From contig JAQYUZ010000049.1 in assembly GCA_033819885.1 (NCBI GenBank), positions 1 to 64,000 of the forward strand: DNA of 64,000 bases, read 5' to 3'. A program made the position numbers and the translations under genes. Below, piece by piece: positions 35,357 to 47,105 of the stretch (position 1 is the first letter of the stretch; the number at the start of each line of letters is the position of its first letter). Source of the DNA: Microbotryomycetes sp. JL201 (taxonomy: Eukaryota; Basidiomycota; Microbotryomycetes). The notes beneath the pieces are model-generated. The model ran no database searches. It saw nothing but the letters and a program-made list of their open reading frames with translations, and was not told the DNA's origin.

Positions 35357-36603
35357 ATGGCGCCACGAGATCATGATCCCGTTGCAGCTCGAGCCGGACT
35401 CGCCGTATTGGATTCCCTCCAAAGAGAATGGGACAATGCCATTCTCAACAACTTGCCCACTCAAGACGAGTGCGACAAAGCCGAACAAACCTACGAGCGG
35501 TACAGAAGCGCGCTGCATCGTTTTGGATCTTCAGGCAGCTTTAGTGAAGAGGAATTGCTCAAAATGGCTTTCGTGTACGCAATTGTGAGTCTGCACAGCT
35601 TTCAGCAAAGAGTAATCTGACGAAATCAAACGAGTAACCCATTTTGGCTTGATGACAGGACCTTGAAGTCGTTCAGCTTGGCATTGAACTGAAAACTGCC
35701 ACCTCACTTGTTGTAAGCTTTGATGTTGATCAAGTTGGCGCAAGCACTCACTATCCGTTGTGCAAGCAGCGCCAGAAAGAGATCGTCAGTCCTTGTACTT
35801 CTTGCAGGACAACATTTTTGCTCAGATGCTTTCGGGCTCTTGCCTTTCCGCAGCTCGAGCAACATTTCTCTCTGTCGAATGCATATGACGAGCGTGTGTC
35901 TCACTACCACGGGGCAAATTCTGGAGAGCACCGTCTTGATGTTCGACAGCTGGAGGCTTGCATCAGAAGGGAGCAACACGTCGGCGTGAAGATTTCGAGC
36001 ATGCTATTGGACGAAGCCCACGGTACCGGATAGGAATCTCATATATCTGAGGCTATAGGATTACTGTGCAGGATTCTCGAGCGTCATCTGGAATGGTCAT
36101 TTACGGTGAGCGCTGACAGTGGAATGCCACATTGCGCAAAAGTCAAAACAACTCGCCGCAATCTGACAAGACGTATTCGAAACAGCTCCTCGTACACACG
36201 ATGGCTCTTCCACCTGTTCAAGAGAGGCTGGCACGCTTTACTTCCAGCAGATCTTTCTTTGCAATCGGGCTGACACAAATTTTGCTACACCTAGCGCTGG
36301 GCGACAGATTTCTCGTTCCTGACTCCCAGCAAGCAGCTATATGTTGACACAGAGAGGTTCAATTTCTGTTGGAATGACCCGACCCATCATCTGCCGGGTC
36401 TCGGTGATGGACAGCATCCTTGGTTGACCGTCTTTCCGAAAGCCGTTTTGGGCATAAGGGCGCACTTGGAAGCACAGGCTACATCACTAGCTCAGGCTCG
36501 TCAACGTAGCCGTTCGAGAGCAGGGCGCGCCCTGGGTCACCGAGTCAGTGGCGCGAGCAACGTTCTGTCTCCTGTGGCGCGCAGTGCTGGCCGATGGCGG
36601 TAA
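35357..36603 (+). CDS. Unrecognised family, paralog C
   Basis: Third tandem copy. Starts MAPRDHDPVAARAGLAVLDS, sharing the MAP start with B. The first exon ends KMAFVYAI before a GTGAGT intron, followed by DLEVVQLGIELKTATSLV. Later blocks FPQLEQHFSLSNAYDERVSH, LEACIRREQHVGVKISSMLL and ILERHLEWSFTVSADS align with the central blocks of A and B. The last exon reads FNFCWNDPTHHLPGLGDGQH and AVLGIRAHLEAQATSLAQAR, with a basic Ser/Arg-rich end (ARSAGRWR), stop 36601-36603. More diverged than A and B are from each other. Internal exon borders between 36000 and 36350 are uncertain. Confidence 0.6.
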
Positions 36604-36779
36604 TAATCGAAGGGTTGCAACGACAGGTCCTCTGTAATGAAAGAAAAAGTGCTTGGCATGACCCCGACGATGAAATAACATCTGTCTAGCACTAAGTCGT
36701 GAGGGGCGCCGCTTGATCGGCCAACGTTCTGTCAGCTGCGCCCTCTCTGCGCCTGCTCGTTGCGCGCCCCACGCTCAAC

Positions 36780-39650
36780 ATGTCTGTGGGCATGTATGGT
36801 GCGAGTAATGGGGCGAGCGGCGGCGGCACGGGCACGAATCTGCCGTCGACGGTGCTGACGATGGCGACGGCCTCTGCCGCGTTCTCGACTGTCTTGTCCA
36901 TATGGACAGTGTGGCTGCAACTCAAGAACTACCGCAAGATCCGCCTGCAGCGCCTGGTCGTGCGCATTCTCATCATGTAAGCCTCGGGCCGCGAGTGGTG
37001 TCATGCCGTCCAGTGCGGGTGCACACTCGCCCGCATCACTTCGGCAGTCGTGCTCAGGTACATCTCGTGAACGACCGACAGGGTGCCCATATATTCCATC
37101 TCGTCTCTCGTTTCACTGTACTATCTCGACTTGGCATTCTTTGTCGACGCCATCAGGGACATGTACGAGGGCGTCGTCATCTACTGCTTCTTTTTTCTCC
37201 TGGTCGAATACCTGTCAGTGGCTACGGACCAGCGCGCCACTCTGTACGCAGCTGACCCGCACTTGCGCGCTACCCAGTGGCGGAGAGCGCAGCTTGATCA
37301 GCTTGCTGCACGGCAGAGAGCCCGTCTCGCATCCGTGGCCAATCAAATATTTCTATCCGCCCCTCGATGCATCAGATCCGTTTACGTATTTGGGACTCAA
37401 GCGCAGCATTTTGCGTCAGTGCTCAAGAGATCTCTGACTCTGCGAAACGCTGAAAGCATCCCGCGCAGAATACGTCCAGCTCAAACCCGTTCTGGTTGCC
37501 GTTACCTTCTTGCTCAAGCTTGCTGGAACGTACAAAGACGGCTCGCTGAAAGCTAGCGCTGGGTGTGAGTTCGACCGGCGAATCACAGTTGCGAATCAGC
37601 TCACGGGTCAGCGACAGACACGTACGTTAGCATCGTGTACAACCTTTCCGTCTCGATATCGCTGTACGCCCTCGCAATGCTCTGGGTCGCCACACACGAG
37701 GATCTCAAGCCGTTTCGACCGGTCCCAAAAGTTTGTGCTCACGTCAGAATCGCATGAAGATATCTACTGAATTTGACCGTGTCAGTTTCTCTGCGTCAAA
37801 GGCATCATCTTTTTCAGTTTTTGGCAAGGATTCGCCGTCAGTATCTTGGTTGCCGCAAAGGTTTTACGATCAGGTAGTCTCTCTGGCGCCGCAAAACGCA
37901 TCAGCGCGCTGACGATTCTTGACAGATCGAATGGACAATGAAATGCTGTCACTTGCTGTGCAAGACACCCTCATGTGCCTCGAGATGCCCCTATTCGCGT
38001 TCCTGCATCTGTACGCCTCACGCAAGAGGTCGATTAGGTTCATAGACTGATGTGCTTTTCTTGCAGCTACGCATTTTCATGTCAGCTTGTTCGTCTCCCC
38101 CGAAGAGTCTTACCTGATGTATCACTCGCACAGACACGGATTATATCGACCGACACCAAGTATACGCGGGACGGCTTCCGGTGTGGTATGCCATTCGAGA
38201 CGTTCTCGGGTACGTCATTGCGTGAAACTTCTCCCTGCGCTTCCGCTGATTCTACGTCTATCTATAGCTACAAAGGTCCGCTTGCCGTTCCTGCAATGGT
38301 TCGGAAGTCATTGTGCTGATCCTTGGGGTACATGCAGACGTTCTCATGGACTCTGTCAACGCTCTGAAAGGCTCCGGCTTCTCGTATCGGACTTTTGAAC
38401 CGGCTTCTGGCGGGATACATGTCGGCCGAGGTCAGGAGCGCCGCGCCAAAGCTGGTCTGCGATACAAGGACGGCGGTAAGAAAAAGTACTGGTTGGCCAT
38501 GCCGGGTGACGAAGAGGCGGACGCGTACGGCAGAAAGGGACGAAGCAGCGTCGCCGCTCGACCTCTACACAGTGTTCGTCAATTGCTTGTCAGCCGGCTT
38601 GTTGATGAGCGCGAAGCGTACGCCCCCATTCCCAATGATGAAGCCACTCAGGCTCTTCACCGAGACGGCAGTGTTGCCGATTCCAGCTTGGAAGAGTGGA
38701 TGCAGCAAAAGGAAGGAGAACAAGCATGGGAGGTTCAAGGAAATGCCGACGTATCTGATGACTCTGACGCCGAAAGTATTGGCTTTGACGAGCTTGAGCA
38801 AGACGAGATGGCCGAGGCCCTGTATCGTGATGCTCGCAGGCTCGAATTCGGTGAGCTTGCTGAATACGACCTGTTGTGGTATACCTGACGCCATATACCA
38901 GGTGATTGGAGCTATCCGGTCATTGACGCATCTCGCGAAGATGTTCGACGGCGAATGTATGCCGAGGAAGAAGGGCGATTACAACCCGGGCGGCAGAAGA
39001 AGAAAAGTGGCAAAGGCAAAAAGCGCGAGCAAACATCGATCTACGGACGTCTTGCCGAGCGCGCGCCACTTCAGCCAGCCGCCAAGCCTGCATCGTCTCC
39101 TGAAGCGATCCCAGACGAGCACCCGACTGAGCGCTCAAGACTGCTGCAACCTGCTCGACAAATGCGCAACTTGTTGACACAACGGCGGGAGGAAGAGCGC
39201 GAGCGCTTGAAACGTGAGCATCAGCCGAGGTTGCCTGCCGATGCGATCGACTTGATTGTCGAAGATACGGATGCCGAAGAGCAAGAACGCATGCGCGATC
39301 GACGACGAGGCGAGCCTGGCGGCAAGACGAAACGAGTGTATCGTCAAGTGTGGCATGCACCTCAAGACGACGACTCGAGCTTGAAGCCTGGAGATTCTCG
39401 GGCTGTTCACCTTAGCCCCGGCGCGAACTCGCTGAACCTGTCTAGTCCGATCGAAGGCGAAACGATCAAAGTGCTTGACGAAGTTGAGCGCGAGCCGAAT
39501 GAGACTGGTTCAAGCCCGGGAATGGGCAAGAACGACAGCGTCGTGCGCATCCTCGTCAAGGAGGACGAAGTGCAGAGTCGGCTCGTGTCGAACGACGACG
39601 ACTGGTCACGTGACGACGATGGACAGCATGATGATGCGGGTACAGCATAG
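36780..39650 (+). CDS. TMEM184/OST-alpha family membrane protein
   Basis: Multi-pass protein of the DUF300 / organic solute transporter alpha family (TMEM184 in animals), seen in vacuolar, endosomal or plasma membranes of eukaryotes. Starts MSVGMYGASNGASGGGTGT. The first helix (TMATASAAFSTVLSIWTVWL) is followed by the family signature KIRLQRLVVRILIMVPIYSI (across an intron) and VSLYYLDLAFFVDAIRDMYE, then GVVIYCFFFLLVEYL and WPIKYFYPPLDASDPF. Later exons carry the remaining helices and LFAFLHLYAF. After the membrane part a very long cytosolic tail (from about 38340) is rich in charged residues (EQDEMAEALYRDARRLEF, RREEERERLKREHQ), ending SRDDDGQHDDAGTA. About nine introns. Confidence 0.9.
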
Positions 39651-39797
39651 CGTGGCTGACCTATGTAACACTACGGTAATTCAAACGGTGTTGTTGCAAT
39701 ATTCTTGCCGGATGTGAGGTTTTCCGCGGGAGTCCGGCTGGGTCGAAAGGCCGGTCCGCCGACAGTGTCGTTTGCTCTTTCGCCGCATCGAGGTGGC

Positions 39798-42497
39798 ATG
39801 CCCGCGCGACAGGTGCACGGCAAGCTTTCACTCATACATTTGCGAACCCGCAGTGCCACTTGCCGCTCATTTGCACGCACAATGACTTCATCGACGTCGG
39901 CCCCACCGCCGGCTTGGCACGCCTGGCGTCTCGACCCGCCCACGTCGACACCAAAGACGAGCACAATGTTTGTCAATCAAGCCCAAATTCCGAAATTGCC
40001 TGTACCCAAGCTTCAAGACACGCTCGCACGCCTGGCAAGCAGCATTGAACCGTTGGCCGACTCTGCAGGCGAGCTAGATGCCACCAAACGCAAGCTCGAG
40101 GAATTTGTCAAGCCAGGTGGTATCGGCCACGAGCTGCAGAAGCGCCTTGAGCAACGCAGGGACGACCCGTGAGCTCCGCTGAGGACGAGGCACGTGATTT
40201 CCCGCGGACATCATCTCGACTGACTTTCTTTCATTACCGGCGACAATAGCAACATTCGCAACTGGATCGCCGAGTGGTGGGACCAGCTCGCGTACATGAC
40301 CTACCGCGACTCTGTCGTAGTCAATGTGTCTTATTATTACGGCTTCAAGCGGCTACCTCAAGCTCCGGCTTCGACGTCAAAAACACCAAAAGCTGATCCG
40401 GCTTATGTTGCCGCAAGCATTGTACACACCGCACTCGAGTTCCGCAATCTTATCTCAAAGGGCTTGCTCGAACCGGAGAAAGTGTCAAAGGAGGGCGGAG
40501 AGCTCTGCATGGAGTCTTACAAGTGGTATGCGGCTCAACAACACCTTTGTGCGCAAACCGAGACTGATTCTCGTTCAAAGGGCTTTCAACGCCTGCCGAG
40601 TTCCTGCGACAGGCGCAGATTATGCCGTCAAAGTCGCCGAAGAGGACGCACAAGGCCAGCACATTGTCGTCATCCGCAATAATAACTTTTATTCGGTACC
40701 AATCAGTGACGGCGTCGGTCGACGGTACACTGTCGAAGAGTTTAAAAGGTTCGTTTGAGATTGCCGAATTGTGAAGGTCCAGCACTCATTCGTGCATTGA
40801 AGAGCTTTCCAAGACATTTTAAACAAGCATGACAAGCCGGGACCAGGCGTCGGTATCCTGACTGGCATCAACCGCGACAGGTGGACGGACGTGAGTCCTG
40901 ATGCACGCTCGAACGAGTGTCCTAGTCGCTGATCCTCTTCTGATTCTCGTCATGAAATTCGCGCAAACAGGCGCACACTCACTTGGTCCAGTCCTCAAGC
41001 AACGCAGACGTGATCAAAAAGATTCACACTGCCGCATTTGCAGTCTGTCTCGATGAAGCAGAGCCCAATCCAAAGCTCGAGCCCATTCCCGGCACACAGA
41101 CAAACTTGAACGGCCGAGGCATTTGCGAGTTTTCAGAACGTCTTTGGAAGGCTGGAGGCAAAGGTTTTGGCGAAGGCGAGGCCGCGAATCGCTGGTGGTG
41201 CGTGCGAACCAAATTGTGAGGCTGGGTGTTGCTGACCGACGAAACGTTCGGCTGCAGGGACAAGCCTCTACAGTGGGTCGTATTTAAAAATGGCGAAGCT
41301 GGTTTCATCGGAGAGCACAGTTGCATGGATGGTACGTTTGTTTGCGAGGATCGCGCACAGTTGACTCGCTCACGAACTTCCGATTTGGGAAAAAGGCACG
41401 CCGACGGCGAGACTCAATGATTATCTCACCAAACGTCTGTTGACAAACAAGCCTGAACCCGTTGGTGCAAACGACCCGCCCGCAAAGGAAACGCCGAGCG
41501 TCACTTCGCTCTCGTTCGACGTAGACCAGACAATATCGACCGCGATTGACAGCGCTCGGAAAGAGTTCGCTGATCACGTTGGGCAATACCAAGTCAATTA
41601 TCTACACTATGGCCGTTATGGCAAAGAGGGAATCAAGAAGATGAAGACTTCGCCCGATGGATGGTGAGCGCTGATTTCTGGGTTTCATCTGGGCAGGACT
41701 GATGTACTCTGGCAGGACGCAAATGGTCTTCCAGCTCGCGTATCATATGACTGTGAGACTGCACGCTCAATCTCCCCGACATTCTGCTAACCCCACGTCA
41801 CACAGTTCGGAAAGCCTTGTGGTACCTATGAGGCCGCGCAAGTTCGTCGCTTCCAGCTGGGTCGGACTGAGACGGTCAGGATCTGTACAAATGCGACTGT
41901 TGCATTCACGCAAGCCATGATGGACCCGAAGCAGAGCAATGCCGAACGCAAACGGCTTTTCCAAGAAGCCGTCAAAGGACATGGCCAGGACATGAAGCAA
42001 GCGAGCGCCGCGCAGGGCATTGATCGACATTTGTTTGGTACGTCACACCACTCTCTGCCGCTGGAATGATGTGGAGCTTAGCAGGATTCGGCGTGCAGGA
42101 CTCAAACGCGTGCTCAAGGAGGGCGAAGAGGCGCCTTTGCTGTCGGATGAGCTTGTTGCCCGATCTTCGACGTGGAAAATGTCTACTTCGCAAATTTTCA
42201 TCGAAAATTCGCCAGCTTGTTAGTTTCCAAGGGTCTCACTAGTGTCACGGCCCTCACTGATGTGATTCGTGCAGACGGATGGGGACCGGTCGTGTTCCCT
42301 GACGGCTTGGGTTGTAGGTGTTGGCCTGTCCGCTTGACCCGAGTTGCACTGACGTTTCAACAACAGTGCCATACATGATCCACTCGAACCATTTACAATT
42401 CACCGTCACTTCGCACGAATCCGTGCCTGGTCAAAAATACACGGACAATTTGGCAAAAGCTGCAGACATGCTCATGGACATGATGGAGCAGCAGTGA
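39798..42497 (+). CDS. CAT2: Carnitine O-acetyltransferase
   Basis: Transfers acetyl groups between CoA and carnitine to move acetyl units between organelles. Motifs: FVNQAQIPKLPVPKLQDTLA near the N-terminus, MTYRDSVVVNVSYYYGF, NNTFVRKPRLILVQRAFN, the catalytic region GFIGEHSCMDGTP (catalytic His), FDVDQTISTAIDSARKEF, FGKPCGTYEAAQVRRFQLGR with TETVRICTNATVAF, and the C-terminus WGPVVFPDGLGVPYMIHSN plus LQFTVTSHESVPGQKYTDNL, ending MLMDMMEQQ. The first in-frame ATG (39798) adds a basic segment without acidic residues at its start (MPARQVHGKLSLIHLRTRSA), like a mitochondrial presequence. A second ATG at 39882 (MTSSTSAPPPAW) would drop it. No PTS1 tripeptide at the C-terminus. About eight introns. 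Confidence 0.95.
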
Positions 42498-42777
42498 AAC
42501 TTGATGACGACGTGTGTAAACCCATGTCTGCAAATGCACCGCCTGGTCCACTCAGGGAATTCTCTTCTTTCTGCATGGGCCCCCCCTTGAAACAGATATT
42601 TTTATGGATTCAAGTTGCTTCAGATTTTGATTCAAGATCAGCTTGTATCTGTGCATACAGTAAAGCTCGCGATCCGCCTGCACAGCCCATGCGGTGTCTT
42701 TCAGGAGCCTTTTGCGGCCCAACGGAACAGAACAGCAAGGCAGCGATCTTCAGCCTGATTCCATCTCAGAGCTCGCG
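42498..42777. other. Intergenic region upstream of paralog D
   Basis: About 280 bases between carnitine acetyltransferase and the fourth family copy. The reading frame of paralog D stays open upstream to 42694 but has no ATG before 42778. No distinct element noticed. Confidence 0.35.
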
Positions 42778-43864
42778 ATGAGGCTCCCGTTGAGCTCAAG
42801 AGAAGCGCACAGGCTTGCAGAAGAGATGCTGGACGATGAAAATTCCTTCTTTCCAAGCTCCGCAGCGATCGACAAAGTCAAACTGCCGGATGCCGTCAAG
42901 ACGGACTTGAAGCTGTCGTACGAAGCGGCGTTGTCAGTGACTGTACGCTACCTCAGAGCAATGAAGACACATGATGCACTACGCGGCGCCTTCTATCTCG
43001 ACATGGTTTGTCTCAATTCGGTCACCGAGAATAATGGGGACACGGAGCTGATAGCCGAAAATTCAGCGGCTGCACATTATGCACCTCACATATGCTCTCC
43101 CTTGTGCTGTTCACCCTGAAGTGAGTTGGACATTCTTGCTGACCAAGCTGTCAAAAGAAATACAAAGCTGAGTGTCCGATTGAGCAGGATCAAAAACAGA
43201 TTGTGAGCACAAGCATGCACTCAGTTCGGCCGATTTCTGAGGCTTAACACTCTCTTTGAAAGCTATTTGGGACTCTGCTTCACATCAATGATAATCTTCT
43301 GCAGCAGTGGCATCGCCACCTATGCCCGGGCGATTTTCATGCCAGTCACAGTCTACCAAGTGCCATCAAGCGCGAGCTGGCGCTCTTTCTGCGTCTGGTC
43401 CGGCACATGGCTGCTCGCCTGAAGAACAATCACCGCCTCACCTCGAACGAAACCTTCAACTGCGGACTTATTATCGCCTCTTTCTTGTCCTGGTGCTTGA
43501 GCGTTGAGTTTACCGCAGCGACAGACGTCTTTCGCAAGCTGAAACAATCGTTGCTAGACCTTTTGGTTGATTGCGGACGGTGAACTCCCTCCAGCCACAG
43601 AACAGGTGAGCTGCCACATGTGCTGGAGGACAAGAAAATTACTGAGACTTCCAACAGAGGAGGACGCCGGATTATTCTGCAGTCAGCATGTCGCTTGAAT
43701 GTATTTCCTTAATCGAAGACGCCAGACAGGGCGTGTCTCGCCCAATCGTCTCGCAACATCCTTTGATCTCGACCTTTGCAGAAGATTTTGTTCTGACAAA
43801 AGAGAACCTCACCCGGCAGTATCACACCGGCATCGCAAACGCAGCGGTCGGCACGACGATTTAG
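42778..43864 (+). CDS. Unrecognised family, paralog D (diverged)
   Basis: Likely fourth member of the A-E family. From ATG 42778: MRLPLSSREAHRLAEEMLDD, then KTDLKLSYEAALSVTVRYLR and ALRGAFYLDM, in the position of the first-exon helices of A (SEPRTKLTNLYDKLRDCL, RAEQYLLHIYW). The next clear block is INDNLLQQWHRHLCPG, then AIKRELALFLRLVRHMAARL, matching the central W and RE blocks of B and of E. The final segment (HPLISTFAEDFVLTKENLTR) fits the place of the YLE..RYR block of A and B and ends AAVGTTI, stop 43862-43864. Similarity is weak outside these blocks and the exon joins are tentative. It may be a decaying copy. Confidence 0.45.
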
Positions 43865-43978
43865 AATGTGTAATCTTTCACTCGTATCAAACAGCGTCCT
43901 ACCTTCGATCTTCAATACAACTGACAGAGAATGACAAGCCGCAAAATGCTGGAATATTTCAAGTAGTATCTGCTCCAG

Positions 43979-45234
43979 ATGAGATTTGAACCTTGGGCAA
44001 GCTTGGTGGCAAGCAAGCAGTATCACTCAATGGTCCGCTACTGCTTCGACCTGATCGACAGAGTCATGCAAAACTTCCGCAACACATTGGACCTGAAAAA
44101 AAAAAAAGTTTGCAATAGAAAAGTGATCTTGCAACACCGTTCCATGTAAGCAGCCTAGTCATTCAGATTGCTGAAAGGGTTCGCTCCTGTTCGGTTGCTG
44201 CGAGAGGCCGTGCGGCGCAATACGTGGACTGCGCCTCGCCTACAGCTTTGGTGACAGCACAACCTTTTCCGCTCTTCCTTCACCTTTGTTTGATCATGTG
44301 GCTCAGGCTCAGGCTCGCGCCATGCTTGATCTCGAAGACTCGTGTTCCGACTGGACACCACTGTTGTCGTCAACAATCAGCGGTCATCACCAGAGCGCGT
44401 TTCACCGGGCCAAGGGAGACTTCATTTTCCAACTGGCTGCTTTGCATACGAATCAAAAACAAATGCGTCAAGCTGCTCTGTTTTATGACCATGTAAAAGC
44501 TGGCACAGTGACGGTTGCATCAAGTGTTCGATCTGACTCTTTTGCTGCAGCGCCTTCACAGCCTGCGTTTTGTTCTTCGGATTAGTCGACACGAACAATG
44601 CACAAGTGGGTCTGAGAGTCAGTGCAAGACCACCCTGACTGTTCAACAGGTTTGTTCAGACCCAGAATCAGACCGTAAGCAACCAGCATACCGATGCTGG
44701 ATTCACTCACAGCCGCAATTCGCTCGCCCCAGCTATTGCGCGCCATGGGTCGGAGCGCAAATACCCTTCAAGGATGGACAACTCGACCTATGCCCTCATT
44801 TCCTAGTACACATTCCGTGCTCGCTCGCGAGTTCGCGCTGCTTCGCCGGATGTTTGGAGCGTTCGCTCGATCTTTGCTCGAAGCCATGCGTTTAGCGTCG
44901 GAAAGAGCCTGTTGTGTATGCAAATGTTCAACACATTCTGGGACTGGGGTCTCTTGGTCAGCACAAGCGCTGCTGGAAAAAATTTGTCCCAGGCTGACGG
45001 AGATACCGAAAACAGATTCTGGTTGGCATACAAGACTCGCACATACATCTCACTGCGATCCTTGTGAGCTGCAATTGAAGTGAATCCGTCGAGGACCTCA
45101 AAGTTTGACCTGACCTTTCGCAGCGGTACATGCCAAACTACGCAGAGTGCAACTTGGCTCTTGCGCGCCTCGCGGAGATCGAACAGGCGCGAGCGCAGAT
45201 TTCGGCTGAACGGCGAATCTTTGACCTCGAGTAG
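43979..45234 (+). CDS. Unrecognised family, paralog E (diverged)
   Basis: Likely fifth copy, 115 bases after D. The start may be MRFEPWASLVASKQYHSMVR. Blocks: SMVRYCFDLIDRVMQNFRNT, DSCSDWTPLLSSTISGHHQ, HRAKGDFIFQLAAL (A: RAEQYLLHIYW), LQGWTTRPMPSFPS with VLAREFALLRRMFGAFARSL (D: LQQWHRHLCPG, IKRELALFLRLVRHMAARL), then MFNTFWDWGLL, ILVGIQDSHIHLTAIL and RYMPNYAECNLALARLAEIE, the last with a TPR-like pattern, ending ERRIFDLE (stop 45232-45234). Exon joins are uncertain, and a run of A at about 44095-44107 lies in the first part. An overlapping antisense open frame (44803-45369, 188 codons) is an alternative but shows no recognisable family. Confidence 0.4.
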
Positions 45235-45806
45235 TCCATTGTCGGGCTGCAAGAGGCCGCAGCTAGCCCATAGGAGCGTGCGTTCGGGGTCGAGCGCCGG
45301 ATTGCCGAACAAGAAATGGCAGCTCGAGTACAGCAGCAGTCGCACACTTTCCGTCCGCACGCACGTCATGTAAATTCGCGTCGCCCATGAGGGTCCCCGC
45401 AGTATATCGACGGTGACACAGTTCCAGAAGGACCAGAACCAAAGACCGTGTTATTGAAGTAAAGCTGCGGCGGTGTTGATTTGGTAGTGACTCCATCCCG
45501 CAACTTGTGCACTGTGTGCACGCTGCAGTATAGTCTCGCAACAATGGGCCCCACTTTTAATTCCAGTCGATTCGGCTTGCATTCACGCCGATAGAGCGAG
45601 TGCTGATGGCAATCATGTTGAAGCTAGACCTGTGCCGGCAAGATGTGTGTCTCTGAGGGGCGATGTTTACTTGCCATTGCGAATGAGGCCAAAGCGCAAT
45701 GGACGGAAGCAGCGAATGTGCTTTTACCTGATCACACACAGCATGGCAGGCAAGTGGAGCGCCCATTTGACGTCAGAGGTCCTCTTATGAGCTAACAAGT
45801 GCACGC
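45235..45806. other. Intergenic region with unproven antisense frames
   Basis: About 570 bases upstream of the capping-protein gene. Minus-strand frames (for example around 45366-45554 and the right end of 44803-45369) are open and could be joined by short introns, but no join gave a protein I recognise and the phases disagree. No repeat noticed. Confidence 0.3.
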
Positions 45807-47105
45807 ATGAGTGCCCTCTGTGCAGAAGGCGACGCGATCGCTGCGTCACTCGACTTGTTCCGGCGCCTGCCACCGCACAAGGTCGCCGAGAACCTCGAAG
45901 AGCTGTGCAGAGTGTTTCCGGAGTATGCAGACGATCTGCTTGGTGCCGTCGACCAGCCATTGAAGGTCTTGACGGACAAACAGGGGCGCCAATATCTCGT
46001 CAGTCTGAGCTGGTCACATGCACTGGGGCAGCAGTAGACTGAGACCAAGGCATCCTTAAACAGGCCTGCGACTACAACAGAGACGGCGACTCGTACAGGT
46101 GTGTGCCGCGCAGAGGGGCCCGAGCGCGGAGGCCAACGAGCTCACACAAGACACGCTATCCGACTCAGGTCACCATGGACAAACGACTACGACCCACCGC
46201 TAGCGGACGGTACTCAACCGTCTGCCAAGCTGCGCGAGCTCGAAGAGTCGATCAACGACGCGTTTGACGTCTACAGAGAACAGTGAGCACACTGAAACGG
46301 CTGCGATGCGCTCTGTGCATGCTCACGCCCAATCAACTGCAGGTACTATGAAGGTGGAGTATCATCCGCCTACTTGTGGGACGTTGATGATGGCTTTGCT
46401 GGAGTCGTCTTGCTCAAAAAAGGCGAGTGGACGAAACGAGATTTCCCCTCGTCGCTAGCTAATCAAAGCGTGGAGCAGTCAATGACGAGAGCGGTAGCAG
46501 TGCATCCTGGGACTCTGGTCAGTCCACAGGGAACTGCTTTTCTATCCAGCTAAAGACCGTGCATGCCCGGTAGTGCACGTGTTTGAATCGTCCGACAGAG
46601 GGCGAACGGCGAATTACAAGCTGACGTCGACGGTCATGCTATATCTCGACAAGAGCTTGAAGCCTGACGAGCAGGAGGGAACGAAGGGCACTGGTCAAGT
46701 GGCTCTCGGAGGCAGCATGACTCGACAAGCAAGTGCTATTCTGCCAATACAAGGTTGAACACTGACAGAATGCAAACAGGTTGAAGTCTCGGGCCCAATC
46801 GATTTGGCGTCGGCAAAGGCGACCTTGTCATCACACGTGTGCAACATTGGCAGGATGATTGAAGACATGGAGCTCAAGATTCGCAACTCGTTGCAAGAGG
46901 TCTACTTTAGCAGTCAGTCCTCGATTGTCCACTCAAAACCTTCCCTCAGAAGACGCTGACGCCACGCGCCTTCCTTTGACGGTCAGAGACACGGGATATT
47001 TTGCTGTCCAACTTGAGGTCAGCGGTCGGCTTTGGGGAGCAGGCAAAGCAGAGGGCTTTGCAGGGCGAGCTTGTCGGGCTGCTCCGACGCAAAGCCCAGT
47101 CGTGA
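45807..47105 (+). CDS. CAP2: F-actin capping protein subunit beta
   Basis: Beta subunit of the heterodimer that caps barbed ends of actin filaments. Starts [20 protein letters not shown], then [126 protein letters not shown] and [10 protein letters not shown]. The last intron (46913-46986, donor GTCAGT) joins LQEVYFSK to [20 protein letters not shown], giving the classic C-terminus [18 protein letters not shown], stop 47103-47105. About eight exons and 300 residues; complete along its length. The open frame continuing past the last donor (to 47173) is intron read-through. Confidence 0.96.

Noticed and set aside
44155-45234. Separate TPR-protein gene instead of family copy E
   Set aside because: The last exons have a TPR-like look, but the block order (RAK helix, W block, RE helix) matches copies A-D, so a family copy is preferred at low confidence.
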